Assembly (NCBI GenBank): GCA_947095535.1
Contig: OX352774.1
Location: 235,935,825-235,999,824 of the forward strand
Source of the DNA: Poecilobothrus nobilitatus
Taxonomy: Eukaryota > Arthropoda > Insecta > Diptera > Dolichopodidae
Direction of reading: 5' to 3'
DNA length: 64,000 nt
Positions 1 through 11,185 of the stretch are shown piece after piece; positions within the stretch are counted from its first letter, which is position 1, and the number at the start of each line of letters is the position of its first letter. Below the pieces are notes generated by a model that saw only the letters and a program-made list of their open reading frames with translations, had not been told where the DNA came from and ran no database searches. A program made the position numbers and the translations under genes.

Positions 1-420
1 TGTAATGTTGTCAAATATATTTTTTTTAATTTGATAAGTTTGTTGGGTAACCCATGATATCTGCGGAAAAAAAAAATCTCGAATTTAAAAAAAATTATTT
101 CAAGGAATAAAAAAGAAAATCAAACTCTAAAAACAAAAACAAAAATGGCAAAAATAAACAGATCTTTTAATTGCTACAAAACTTTATAAAAGAATAAAAT
201 ATATAGGAACATGATACTTGTATATAAATGTATGATACTTACCTAGAAATAATAAACATTTTGGTATAATTAAGTTTTATATTTAATATATTTTATGCTT
301 TTTTTCGATCAAATTTTAAAGCATATTTTTTTATAATAACCTATAAATCACACCAGATACAAATGCATCATTATTTCGATAATTTTTTTATTTTAATAAA
401 AATCACAGTAAAAATTTTGT
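1..420. other. A/T-rich non-coding segment
   Basis: No open frame, repeat arm or RNA gene is visible here. The sequence is runs of A and T with scattered unique sequence. It ends where the first family A repeat begins. Confidence 0.6.
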
Positions 421-1707
421 TTTTTAGCACATTTCCAAAAACATTTTGAAAAAATGTGCTTATTAGTTTCACTCTGTCCGTCCGTCCGTCCGTCCGTCTG
501 TTTACAAAACTTCTACACCGTTAAAGATAGAGAAAAAAAATTTTAACCATGGCTAGGTCTCATAAAAAAAATAATTTTGTGAAACAACTTTTTCATTACG
601 GAACTACACCCCCTCAAACTTTGAAAAAGCCCTATTTTTAAATGCATATATCTTATGTTCTGCTTAAGATTTTTTCAATCTGAAAAAGTCATTCGACAGG
701 TATTTCTTTTATCTTTGTAAATTAATATCAAAATTATACAATTTTTTTAAATTTAGTATTTAAATTTACCGTTATGTGAAAACCAAATTTTGCATGATTT
801 TTCTACTTTCATAACTCCGGCACGCTTTTAGATAGAGGCTTGAAATTTTGAGGCAAGAAAGAACTTTTAGAATTAGTATAAGTTTGCTCAGAAAATTTTT
901 TTGGACCACCCCCTGTTTATGAGATATGAGGGCTTAAAAATTGAAAATTTGCTATTTTTAAACACCTGTAACTTAGGAACCTGTACACATTTTACTTCTG
1001 CAAGATATAAAATTTAAAGCTACAGTAATGTATTTTAATGTGTGTTAAAGATTGTTTTAGTTGTAAAGGGTTCCAAAGTTGCAGCTCTTCAAAATTGCGA
1101 AAAAGTCCCATTTTCAGATGTATATCTCAGGCCCTGCGTAATAGTTTTGCCATCTAAAACCGCCAGAAGATCGAAAATTTTATTATCTATATAAAACAAT
1201 ATCAAAATTATGTGATATTTTGTAATTTACTATTTAAATTTACCGTTATGTGAAAACCATATTTTGCATGATTTTTCTACTTTCATAACTCCGGTACGCT
1301 TCTAGATAAAGGCTTGAAATTTTGAGACAAGAAAGAACTTTTAGAATTAGTATAAGTTTCCTCAGAAAATTTTTTGGTAGCACCCCCTCTTTAAGAGTTA
1401 TTACGCCTCAAGGATTGAAAATTTAATTTTTAGACACCTGTAACTTAGGCACCTGTACAATTTTTCTTCGGCAAGACATGAAAATTAAAGGTTCAATAAT
1501 ATATTTTTTCGTGTGTTAACGGCTTCTCTTAGTTATATAGGATTCCGGACTTACGGCCCCTCAAAATTTCAAAAATGTCATATTTACGTTTTTTCTTATT
1601 ACATGAAATTTTCAAATTTTTGTGCAAGTCACAATTCTAAACAGTTTGTATTGAGTTTGGAAATGTGCGCTTTTAAAAACCGTTGGTTTACATTCTACCT
1701 TATTTGA
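421..1707 (+). repeat. Family A interspersed repeat, longest copy (A1)
   Basis: This is the most complete member of the main repeat family and does not code for protein. It opens with GCACATTTCC, followed about 15 bases later by AAATGTGC, so the head can form a short hairpin. A GTCC microsatellite follows at 476-499, then modules with the marker phrases TTCTACACCGTTAAAGATAG, TTACCGTTATGTGAAAACC and CACCTGTAACTTAGG. It closes with GGAAATGTGCGCTTTTAAAA at about 1661-1680, and GGAAATGTGC is the reverse complement of the opening GCACATTTCC. The body holds two copies of a module about 474 bp apart (TTACCGTTATG at 767 and again at 1241). The small open frames at 1513-1925 are by-products. Hairpin, GTCC tract and no coding capacity resemble the dipteran mini-me/DINE-1 (Helitron-like) repeats; that link is inference, because the ends were not matched to a reference. 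Confidence 0.8.
476..499 (+). repeat. GTCC microsatellite inside family A copy A1
   Basis: Six consecutive GTCC/GTCT units lie at a fixed position just after the repeat head. Shorter GTCC or GTCT runs occur at the same place in other family A and B copies, so the microsatellite is an inherited part of the element. GTCY tracts at a fixed position are a known property of dipteran mini-me elements. Confidence 0.9.
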
Positions 1708-2385
1708 TAAACATCCGGTACCTAAAAACCGTTCATTATTTGAATTTTCGAGTTGAAGTTTCGAATCGTTCGATATTTTTCGAGTTTTGCCCATTCAATA
1801 CTTTTTTTTTCAAAATTATATGCACTGTGTTATTTTTTGAAGAACTAAAACTTTTAGGTACTTCAGTTGAGTTTTTTCAAAAAATTATGTATTTTCTTCT
1901 TTTTGAACTGTTTGATAGAATTTGAAATATATCGAAATATATAAATAAACAAATATCGGTATAGAGATCTCCGAAAAAACAACTAATACAAAATCATTGA
2001 AGTTATGATTTCAAGAAAATTTAATAAACAAAAAAATCTAGAAAACAGAATAAATTATCTAATATACATATGCAAAAGTTGTCAAAGAGGTCACTATAAT
2101 TGATAAAAAAAATTATTTTAAATACTCTTCCAAATTTCATAATTTTTCATAGATTTGTTTGAATAATTTTTGTCAAATACTGTACAGAATTACTAATTGA
2201 AGAAGCCAGATATAATTCACATTCAAAATTTTATTTAAAAGCAAATTATCTTTTTTTTTTGTATATTAAAAATTTACATTTGTGAGTTATAAGTATTAAT
2301 TGAAATTATTTTTTTTTTTTTAAATGTGCATTTATTCTTAATGTTAAAAATATTTGTTAATATTAATATTTATTCATATTTTTTT
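1708..2385. other. A/T-rich spacer between two repeats
   Basis: The segment has no supportable gene. It has A/T runs and short open frames without protein-like composition, and separates copy A1 from the B-type repeat that follows. Confidence 0.55.
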
Positions 2386-3970
2386 ATACCCGTACGATAG
2401 GATCGGGTATAATAAAATTACTCCTCCGTTTGTAACACCTCGAAATAAGCGAGCTAGATATACCTTCAAAGGTATGGATCGGATCAGAAAAAAATTCTAA
2501 GACTTTTGAGCCATGTCCGTCCGTCCGTCCGTCAGCACGTTAACTCAAAAACTAAGAAAGCTAGAATCTTGAAATTTACACAAAATATTCTGGGAGTAAT
2601 TTGTAGGTTCCCTATTTTTTTTGGTTGAGTTTGAACCAAACCTTAGGGTAGCTCTCGAACACCTAACTTTTAGATCCCCACACTTTTTTTGAAATAGAGC
2701 TATGAAATTTTAACTACTGATAGATCTCACAAAAATATTAATTTTATTTTTAATAACTTTTTTTTGTAGCCCCACCCGTTACGGAACTACAGCTCCCCAA
2801 AGGTTCAAAAAAGCTCTATATTTAAATTGTTATAGCACAAGTTGTATAAGGTATATCTTCATTTTGAAAACACCAAACGATTACTACTTTCATTAGCTTT
2901 AAAAATGTATATACAATAAATATATATTTGTGGCATACGGTGTCTTAATTTACCGTTATGCGAAAATCAAATTTTGCAAAATCCTTTAACCCTTCTATCT
3001 TCTAAACGGTTTAAGTTGGAAACTTGAAATTTTGACAGAAGTTAGATCTTAAAAAATAAGTATGAGTCATTTCAGAAATTTTTTTTGTATCACTCCCCGT
3101 TTAGGAGCTGTATGGGGTCAAAAACTGAAAATTTCCTATTTTTAAACACCTGTAACTTGAACACCTGTTAAAATTTTTTTGAAGTAATACACAAAAATTA
3201 AAGCTTCAATATTATACTCTTATTTCTGTTAACAACTTTTTTTATTAATAATATAGGGTTACTTTATAATTGACGAAAGTGTTACTTGATTTTTTCAAAT
3301 TTTCTAACAAATTTCTTTAACGAATTTTTTCCATTTTGTTTTACTCGATAATTTGAAATTGTTGAGGATATAATGCGTAGTACAAAAAAATGTAATTAAA
3401 TATACAACATAACGGTTGCTTGAACAATTTTTATTTATATGATATTGATATATATACATACTTATATAATATCATGTTTATTTACATATCGTATATGTCA
3501 CTAGTGAATGAATGATAAGAGTATATATGTATATTATATAGCGCCGTATTTACATACATATATGTATTTTATTGTACTTATAAGAAATTATTCTGTCAAT
3601 GGAATATTTAAATATAATATAATATAATATAATATTTAAAATTATATTTACTATTTTGTACTAAGTAAATTTAATATACATTTACCGCTTAGTATTAAAT
3701 GGTACTATAGAATATTTGAAAAAGTTTTGGATTGATAATCGTTATGTGGAAGGTTAAAATCTGCTTTTAAAGAATGTATAAACATATAGTTTGAATATAT
3801 GTACAACCCATAATTCTAGAAATTATAAAATTCACCCAAATTATTTTAAAATACTAAAATATTAAAAAAATAATATTGTAAGCAAAGTGACAGGCTGTGA
3901 ACATACTAACGGTTCGTACGGGTATCTAAGAGTTGACAAAGGCAACTGTATTCTTCCTCGTTTATTTTAT
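2386..3970 (+). repeat. Family B repeat with family A body (B1, chimeric)
   Basis: The head TATACCCGTACGATAGGATC carries ATACCCG followed by CGGGTAT, a perfect 7-bp hairpin. The B markers GTTTGTAACACC and ATGGATCGGATCAG and a GTCC tract at 2515-2533 follow. From about 2660 the text becomes that of family A: CCCGTTACGGAACTACAGC, TTTACCGTTATGCGAAAA, TTTTTAAACACCTGTAACTT. After about 640 bp of A/T-rich DNA with an AATAT tract, a B-type right end appears at about 3900-3965 (TTCGTACGGGTATC, then TATTCTTCCTCG). Either an A element sits inside a B element or the two families exchange modules. No coding capacity is present. Layout resembles dipteran mini-me/DINE-1 repeats; the family name is inferred. 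Confidence 0.7.
3610..3635. repeat. AATAT short tandem repeat
   Basis: About five AATAT units in a row lie within the A/T-rich stretch between the A-like body and the B-type right end of the preceding repeat. Confidence 0.8.
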
Positions 3971-5596
3971 TATTAAATTTTATTTCAATTAAAAAAGATA
4001 ATATATGCATATTTATTTTTAATGACAACTAATCATTCAAGTCAGTCCATTGTTTGATTGGTGTCGGAATGACGTTCATTTATGAACTGAAATGTATCTT
4101 AGACACGTATTTGTTTTATTGGCTATGTTTTGTCTTGTGAATGTACGCTGAATATTACACCAAGAATCAAATCTGTTAGAGTACGATTGTCAAAATCAGG
4201 CTTGTATTTCATTTCATGTGCCATATAAGGCTTGTGCGATTTCATGTACTTAGTGCACAATATAGTAGACTTTAATTTAAATCTTTAATTTTTTTTTTTT
4301 TCCATCAACAGCACCACACTTTACTTTCTTAATTTTCTTTTTTGTTCAAAGTAACAACAAATTACCGATGGTAAGTGTTAGTTATAAAAACTTGACTATA
4401 AACCAGGTCATTCAATTATATAAATGGATCAACTTTTAAATATTACTTAATTAAAATGAAATCATAAATCATTTTAATGCAATACCTTTCATTAATACCT
4501 TTAATCAATACCTTTCAATTCTTATAATTAAATCATTTACACTAGGATCGCTCTATTTATTTTTCTCTCTTCCTTTCTTATTCTTTTTAACTTTATCATA
4601 TTTAATGTATAATCAAATTTTATTTTAATATAATGAAAAAATACAAAATGTATATAATTAAGTTGTAATAACACTAGATATTATTGAATTATTTCCTTTT
4701 GGGTCCTATAAAACCTTACTGAAAAAAACAACAACAAAATCTGATAACTGATAAAAAATTGTAAGTATTTCTATACACAAAGCTAAAAAATTATGTAGAG
4801 TATTTTTGAAAAATAATTTTTCAAATCTATTATGAATGTTTAGTTCGAGTACTAACTAAAATTGTATCAAATTGTAAAAAATTACTGCTTACTACATTTG
4901 AATACAGTCTGACTTATGACAAATGAAAATAAAATTTGAATTATATTTTTTCATCAAAACAAAATTAAAGCTCGATAATTTACAAAAGTCCATATTGGTC
5001 TGAAGTTCAATAGTAGAAACGTCTCAATAGTAAACGAATATAGTTATTAATAAAGTGGATGTAGTTTATGTGATATAAATAAAACAATAGTGTTGGTTCG
5101 TACATTTTCTTCTATTATAACATTGATGAAAAATTGGATATGAAAGTGGATAGACAATTTTTCTGAAAGAATTATGAATAAAGGAAATTATGTTTTCCCT
5201 TGATAAAATAATTTTTTTTTATGATTAACCTTGTATATATATAAATATTTCTGTACATATTAATATAGAAATCTTTATATATAATTAAGAACATATATCT
5301 ATTAAGTATGTATTATATAATGTATAAATATGAAAAAATAAAAAAATGATTGAAAATATAAAATGGTAAATTTTAGAAAAGAAAACAAACAAGACAGTAT
5401 ATAAAATTTTAATGCAAAGTATTTTCAAATTGTAACTATTTTTGCCACAAAATAAGTAACTTTTTTTACAATGTGAAGGAAATGGAATGGAAGGACTTTT
5501 TATATGTGAAGGAAATCCTGAATAATTAAGAAACCCTCTCGTCAATTGTAAGTAAAAGTAAAGAATAAGATTTATTAAAAACTTTGGAAAATTTGC
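3971..5596. other. A/T-rich non-coding segment with one possible exon
   Basis: Mostly A/T-rich, apparently single-copy DNA. The only structured item is the acceptor/donor pair described separately at 4312-4370. The minus-strand open frame at 5285-5545 is rich in F, Y, I and S, as expected from A/T runs, and shows no domain. Confidence 0.5.
4312..4370 (+). other. Possible short untranslated exon (weak)
   Basis: A polypyrimidine run of about a dozen T followed by CCATCAACAG forms a good acceptor ending at 4311. Fifty-nine bases later ACCGATG is followed directly by GTAAGTG, a near-consensus donor at 4371. The segment between is not A/T monotony. An ATG forms the last three bases, so this could be a 5' untranslated exon ending in a start codon, but no partner exon was found within the window. 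In 64 kb of A/T-rich DNA, chance pairs of splice signals are expected, so this stays weak. Confidence 0.2.
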
Positions 5597-6034
5597 AAAA
5601 GTGTCTAAGTTTTAGATGCCTTTATAAGTTTAACTTATGTTCATTCTTAAATATCAAATCCTCTTTTAAAATTTCAAATTTCCAACTTCAGCCATTTATG
5701 AGTGGTGGATGTTTAAAATTTTATTACTCACATAACGAAATTTTGGTTTCACATAACGGGAAATTTAAATGACGAATTGTAAAGTTCTTCAATAAAATAG
5801 TCATAGCTTGCACCATTTGAATATTTGGCTTATTATAGTACTTTTTTTGAGATACAGCCTTTTCTCCGCAATGTGTAAGGCCATGTTATCCCGCATACCT
5901 TTTTATGAAATTTTCATATTTATGTCCAATTTTTTTTTATTTAAAACAGTATAGAAGTTTTGTAAAAAGACGGACGGGGGCGACCAAACAAATGGACAAA
6001 ATGAAACTAACAAGCAAATTTTTCAAAAATTAAA
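5597..6034 (-). repeat. Family A repeat, reverse copy (A6)
   Basis: Read on the minus strand, this copy shows the family A order: AAATTTGCTTGTTAGTTTCAT, a degraded GTCCGTC tract (seen here as GACGGACGG near 5970), CTTCTATACTG, and later the TTTCCCGTTATGTGAAACC marker (here as GGTTTCACATAACGGGAAA near 5745-5763). The right end is missing or too degraded to see. The small plus-strand open frame at 5584-5772 is an antisense by-product. Confidence 0.75.
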
Positions 6035-6620
6035 ATTATGTTGAAAACTGTTATAAACATATTGAGGGAAACAAATTGATATTCAACTTCGTCGATAGTT
6101 AATAAATCAATACACATATAAGCTATAGCACCGCAATACCACATACACATATACTTCATATAAGTACTTATCTTTCATATATTGTATATAAAAAGTATTT
6201 TATTCTACACGTTTTTATTTTATGTCCTTTACTAATTCAAGGATCTCAATAGAATCAATGATGACACTTAAAATTTGTTTGATATTACAATTTTGAATTC
6301 AATGTAAGTAATAGAAAATTATAAGTAAAATTTGAATAGCAAAAAAAAAAATATTTTTTTGTGAATAGGAAATTGAAACACATTCAGACATTTTTTTTTA
6401 TATTTTTTATTAAAAAGATTTAATTTTGAATTTGATTGAACACGTAAAGAATAATCATATATCCCTGTTTTGTACTTTCAACATATAAAATAATGCTAAA
6501 GATATAAGTAAGTTTTATGAAAGATTATAACGGTTTTATTAAGGAAAAATAACACTTAGTAAATGTTTTTTGTTTTCATACTAAATGTGAATCGAATACA
6601 AAAACTAAATTAAAAAAACT
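6035..6620. other. A/T-rich non-coding segment
   Basis: No gene, repeat copy or hairpin could be supported between the reverse family A copy and the target duplication of the MITE. Confidence 0.5.
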
Positions 6621-6629
6621 TCCATAATC
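6621..6629. repeat. Target-site duplication, left copy
   Basis: TCCATAATC directly abuts the first base of the MITE and is repeated without change at 6773-6781 on the other side. Confidence 0.92.
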
Positions 6630-6772
6630 GGTGACATGTCACAGCTCCCTTTGTCATAAGTCCCTAAGGCACTTATGACACATCAAAAGTGTCATAACTC
6701 CCTAAGGGACTTATGACACTTTGTAAAATGTTAATTAGGGACTTATGACAAAGGGAGCTGTGACATGTCACC
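6630..6772. mobile_element. MITE with 38-bp perfect TIRs and 9-bp TSD
   Basis: A 143-bp palindromic element. The left arm at 6630-6667 (GGTGACATGTCACAGC...) and the right arm at 6735-6772 are perfect reverse complements over 38 bp. The element is bracketed by an exact 9-bp direct repeat, TCCATAATC, at 6621-6629 and 6773-6781, so both insertion boundaries are fixed to the base. The interior has a second, near-perfect palindrome (AAGTGTCATAACTCCCT against AGGGACTTATGACACTT, about 6687-6722) built from the same CATAAGTCCCTAA phrase as the arms. Length, absence of coding sequence and long TIRs define a non-autonomous DNA transposon. A 9-bp duplication fits Mutator-like (MULE/MuDR, including Rehavkus) elements best, with Merlin (8-9 bp) an alternative; that assignment is inference. 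Intact arms and duplication suggest a young insertion. Confidence 0.93.
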
Positions 6773-6781
6773 TCCATAATC
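6773..6781. repeat. Target-site duplication, right copy
   Basis: This is the second copy of TCCATAATC, directly after the last base of the right inverted repeat of the MITE. Confidence 0.92.
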
Positions 6782-9226
6782 ACTAGAACGAGAATTGAAA
6801 CCTTATAAAAAATTAGATAGATATATTTCAATGTTCAAATTTTTATCTATTTAAAATGTGACTCTTCGGTTTAAAACTTATTTAAGAATCATAGTCCTTT
6901 AAATCCTCGATAATACTTTCAAGATTCTATATAGTATTTAGTTTAAGAATTTGTCAATATACCTTTAATTATCAATATCATCAATACAGTTTGTAATCTT
7001 TAAAGAAATATAAAATAGTATACCACTCGACATCAAAATTAAAACAAAGCAATAAACGCTTTATTTATAAATAATTAAAAAGTAAATTACCCAACAACAA
7101 TTTTAGAAACCCCAAACCAAAATGCGTAAAAGATAATTTTATTTAATGACATTTTACTAATTACATATTCTATTAGTTTTCAAAGTTTTTTTTTTTTTTT
7201 ATAAATTATCTTTAACCCCTATCATTTATGGCATTTCTCGATAAGGATCAGATCTTTTAAATTATATTCGGTTCAAAAAAGAATAACACATTAAGTACTT
7301 TCTTCTTTTTTCTACAATTTTCATTTTTGAAATTTATGTGTGTCCGATTTCAAATTGCTTTTCTATCCGATCACAATTTTTTTTTTTTTTTGTTTTTCAT
7401 TTAAATCCTTCTCAACTTCATACCTGACATATTTATAATAATACCTTTCATAGATTATCATAGGATATCCTTTTTTTCATACTGCAATAATGACCTTTTT
7501 CGAATTGAAATAAAGAAATAAAATTTTATTACAAAAAAAAAAGGAAAATTTAATTTTATGGTGTCCTTTGAGAAATGAACAAATGATTGTTCTTGTAGTG
7601 TTCGTAGAATTTTCGTAGTTTTCGTTCTTTTATCCTTTCTTTATTCGTGCTTGTACAAACAAAAGTCTTTGTCCAAAAAAAAAATAATTGGTCAATAATA
7701 AAAAAAAGAGCAGTCAATAACCTCTTATGTATATTATTTTAATTAAGTTGTTAGACTAGACATCAGACATTAAGTCAGGTGTATAAAACTTTTCTATTTT
7801 TAATATGTAGTTAACATTTTCCTGTCCAATAATTCCAATATAAATGAAACAACATTAAAAACTAAGGATTGAATTTATTAAAACCTTTTTTTTTGTTTAT
7901 TAAATCCTTGAAGAATTTATTATTATGGGATAATTTCTTTACTTAAACCTCTTTATCAATTTTATTTTTTGATTTTTTTTTTTTTTTGCTTACACCACTG
8001 TATAATTGTCTATTACTTGCCATCAGAAAGCTTTGAAAGATTCCTTCTAGTAGAAGAAAAGTATTTAGGAGAAAATAAACAAAATGTTACAGATAACAGA
8101 ATAAAAAAAAAAACAATTTATTGCGATAAATGTGAAAGACAGGTAAAATTGTTATTAAAATTGAATAATATAAATTGAAAAGAAAGCGACAGTTGTGGCA
8201 AAAATATTACGAAATCATTTTCACTTTAGAGATATTAAATATTAATCTGTTGTCAAGATTTATTTTAAACGTTTAAAATTTTTTATTTTGTTAAGAAATT
8301 CTAAACGTGGAAAGAATTTAAATATTACGTGGATAAGAATTTAATTTAATAGCGCAACAATTTCCAACTCAATTATTACAACAATTTTATGACTTTCTTT
8401 CTTCAAAGCCTCAGTTTGAAATTTGTTTAGTAAAAACAGAAGCAAGTCCGATCATCATTTTGTTAATTAAAAATTTTCGAAATCATACTACATAATATAT
8501 AACCATTTATTTAAAAAAAAAAAAACTAAAACCTTTTTTTTTCCACAACTGTAGCTAATTCAATTTTATTTTGTATAAAAGAAAATTCCCAGAGAATATT
8601 ATCCAATTCTATATAAATACCATATTACCATGTCATTGTTATTATTTTTGTTTATTTTTTTTTTTTTTTGTTTTTGTATTCGATTATGCTTTTCATTTCA
8701 AATTTTCCGATCAAGTTGGTGGAAATCTTAAGAAAATCGGAATATTATTTTTATTTTCTTGTTTTGAAGAAAAAAAGAAAAAAAAATACACAAAACTTTT
8801 ACAAATGTTTTGGAAAAGAAAACAAAGGAGAAAAAGTTTTTTTAAATGTTAAAACGTGAAAAACAATTTAATATTTTCTCATTTCTATGTGATTACATTT
8901 TTCTCTATTTTCTTAACTGTTTTTTTTTATTTTTTGTTTTTGTTTACTCTTATATTCTTTAGTTATTTTTGTTTTGCCAATTTCCTATTTTTTTTTTCTT
9001 TTTGGATCAACTTTTGATAAAAAAAAAAAATTATTGCCCGTTAAATTTTATTACCTACTTATGAAATTTTTCTTGTTTTTTCCTTCAATTGGTTTAACTT
9101 TTTTCCCCGCTTGTGCTTCCAGTTATTTTATATTTTTTCTCGTTTTTCTTTAGATATGGAATACGATACGATAAGAAATAATGCTATTTAAGACGGTTTA
9201 ATTATTAAATTACAGAATTTATATGC
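6782..9226. other. A/T-rich non-coding segment
   Basis: Contains long homopolymer T and A runs (for example near 7187, 7378, 7975 and 8655) and no supportable gene. Open frames at 7969-8178 and 8571-8859 run straight through poly-T or poly-A tracts and give F/K-rich peptides with no domain, so they are treated as chance. Confidence 0.5.
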
Positions 9227-9667
9227 ACAGGGTGTCCCGCATTGATATAGGAGTGGTAGCTGCCCCTCGTTAAAATAGAAAAGTCCTACAAAGAGTAGGA
9301 GGTGTTTAGCCTCCTAAAGCCTATTACAGAATAGACGAATAAAAGAAGTATTAAAACATAGTCGAAATAAACAATAAATTCGATGGTAGAGGGATGAAAA
9401 CCAGAAATTTTTTTTTGACATTTATATGAAAAGTGATAATCTTAAGATTGAAAATATTATTAATTGATTTCCTATGTTAAACACAATTTGTACACAAAAC
9501 ACAAATCTTATGTTTTTAAATGTCACATACGGAAAACTTTGAATGCCGTTATCTCTAAAACTGAAATGGAAATAGACACCCCACCTTTCTCCAAACATTT
9601 GTTTTATTTGTTTCGAAATCCCCTATTACCTCCTGTACTTTGTAAAACTTATCGTGACATACCCTGT
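9227..9667. mobile_element. Degenerate DNA transposon with CAGGGTGTCCC-type ends
   Basis: The left edge reads ACAGGGTGTCCCGC and the right edge, on the minus strand, reads ACAGGGTATGTCACG. The outer seven bases match exactly and the rest partly, as expected of decayed terminal inverted repeats. The right end abuts TA, and the left has CA where TA would be expected, in keeping with TA-targeting IS630/Tc1/mariner-like ends. The interior is richer in G+C than the flanks (GAGGAGGTGT-like and CCCCTATTACCTCCTG phrases) and holds an open frame of 85 codons at 9464-9721 that overruns the right end and shows no transposase motif. Length of about 440 bp suggests a non-autonomous or internally deleted copy. 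Confidence 0.55.
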
Positions 9668-10884
9668 ATTACTACACATTTATATGTATGTGCAAACGTT
9701 ATGTCAAGTACCGTTTTATAAAACTGAAAATGTGAGGTTAAAAAAATATTTATTGAAGTTTTAATTTTTTTGAGGGTTTATTTAACTGTTTAATTAACGG
9801 TAAAAAAAAGAAAGAAAGAAAAATATAAAAGAGTTATGAAATTTAAAAGAGCAAGAAAATTTTAAACAAAGAGAGGAAAATCTGTTTAAATTATTTCAGA
9901 AAAAATGTATGAGTCGATTGGGAATAAAAAAAGAAAATTATTTCAGATTTTTGTTTTTTGTGGAAAATAAAAATTTTAAATTGACTTTTTTTTTATTGAA
10001 GTTTTACGCATAAAAAATTTAATTTTTTTTTTACTTTTAGGAATTAATAAAATTTTAATACCAGAATTGTGTTTTTTTTTTTAATTTAATAAATAAATAA
10101 AAACGTGCTGCTTTTTGTTTAAATTTAAGTAATTAAACACGTTTTAACAATAAAAACAAAAAAAAAGTTTATACAATTTTTATTTTTATTTAAAAAATTG
10201 ATAAGTTTTTTTAATAATTGCAACTTTGCTACTTTAACTAAATAAATGAGGCTTATCCAATAGACCACCTTTCTTTTTAATTACTTTTTAATCTTTTAGT
10301 TTCGTTCAGTAAATTTGAAATAATAATACAGGCTACAGTGAGTGTCAAATAAAAAGCATCTGTATTAAGTATACGAGTGAGACAATGAAAAATCATGAAT
10401 TAGTCCTGACTAAATACTTTTTAAAATTAAAGTTTAGTCCTAGAAGAAGTTTAAATTGTTATTTTTGTTTAATTTTTTTTTTTAAATCCATTTTTAAGAT
10501 GTATGGTTAAAATTAAAAATTCTAAAACTTATAAATTTCGCATGTTTCTTGAAAAAATTGTAACTATATTGGAAAGAAATATCCTTACAATATTATTGAA
10601 CTCTGTATTTCACTTATTTGCATCTAAGTAATAATGAAACTATATTTATTTATTTGTTCTATGAAACTATTACACAATTCCTGGTTTAAAATTTAAAAAA
10701 CTTAGTAATGTAATTATCAATTTTTTCACGTTAATTTTTCAGTCAAAAAAAATCCATTGCGGCAATTAAAATTTCTGGCAATCAATTTGTATGGAAGCTT
10801 GCCTAAATATCCAATTACCAATTGGTTATCTTAATCTACCTGAAAAAAAAAAATTAAAAAATAAAACTCCATAGTGCCAATCCA
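9668..10884. other. A/T-rich non-coding segment
   Basis: Nothing supportable was seen: A/T runs and a few short open frames of biased composition. Confidence 0.5.
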
Positions 10885-11185
10885 ACTTCAATTACTATGA
10901 AAAATAAGACTCCAAGGTGTGATTACTCCGAGAAGTTGAAAAATAATGCCCCCGCGGTGTTATTTCTCAAGAAGTGGAAGATTAAATAATAATCTGGGCT
11001 TATTAAATAATATTCTATAAATAATATTTTAAAGAGAAATAACATCCTGGGGCTTTATTTATAAAGAAGTCGAAGATTAAATTGAAAGGGAAACAAGACC
11101 CTGGGGGTTTGGGGGCTTTATTTCTCAATTACTATGAGAAATAACATCCCGGGGTCTTATTTCGCAGGTCCTTATTTCATTTCCG
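10885..11185. repeat. Array of degenerate GC-centred palindromes
   Basis: Five related units stand in an otherwise A/T-rich context. Each has a core of the form AATAACATCCCGGGGTCTTATT, that is A/T-rich arms reading toward each other around CCYGGGG or CCCCCGCGG. The cores lie near 10913, 10953, 11048, 11103 and 11149. They are linked by recurring phrases, TTTCTCAATTACTATGAGAAA (itself a stem) and AGAAGTCGAAGATTAAAT. Single units can fold, and neighbouring units can pair. No coding potential is credible; the open frame starting at 11134 is incidental. This may be a small satellite or the end of a fold-back transposon. No reference family was recognised. Confidence 0.65.

Noticed and set aside
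8571..8859. Overlapping open frames of 93 and 63 codons
   Set aside because: They are made by poly-T and poly-A tracts, give F/K-rich peptides, have no domain and overlap in different frames.
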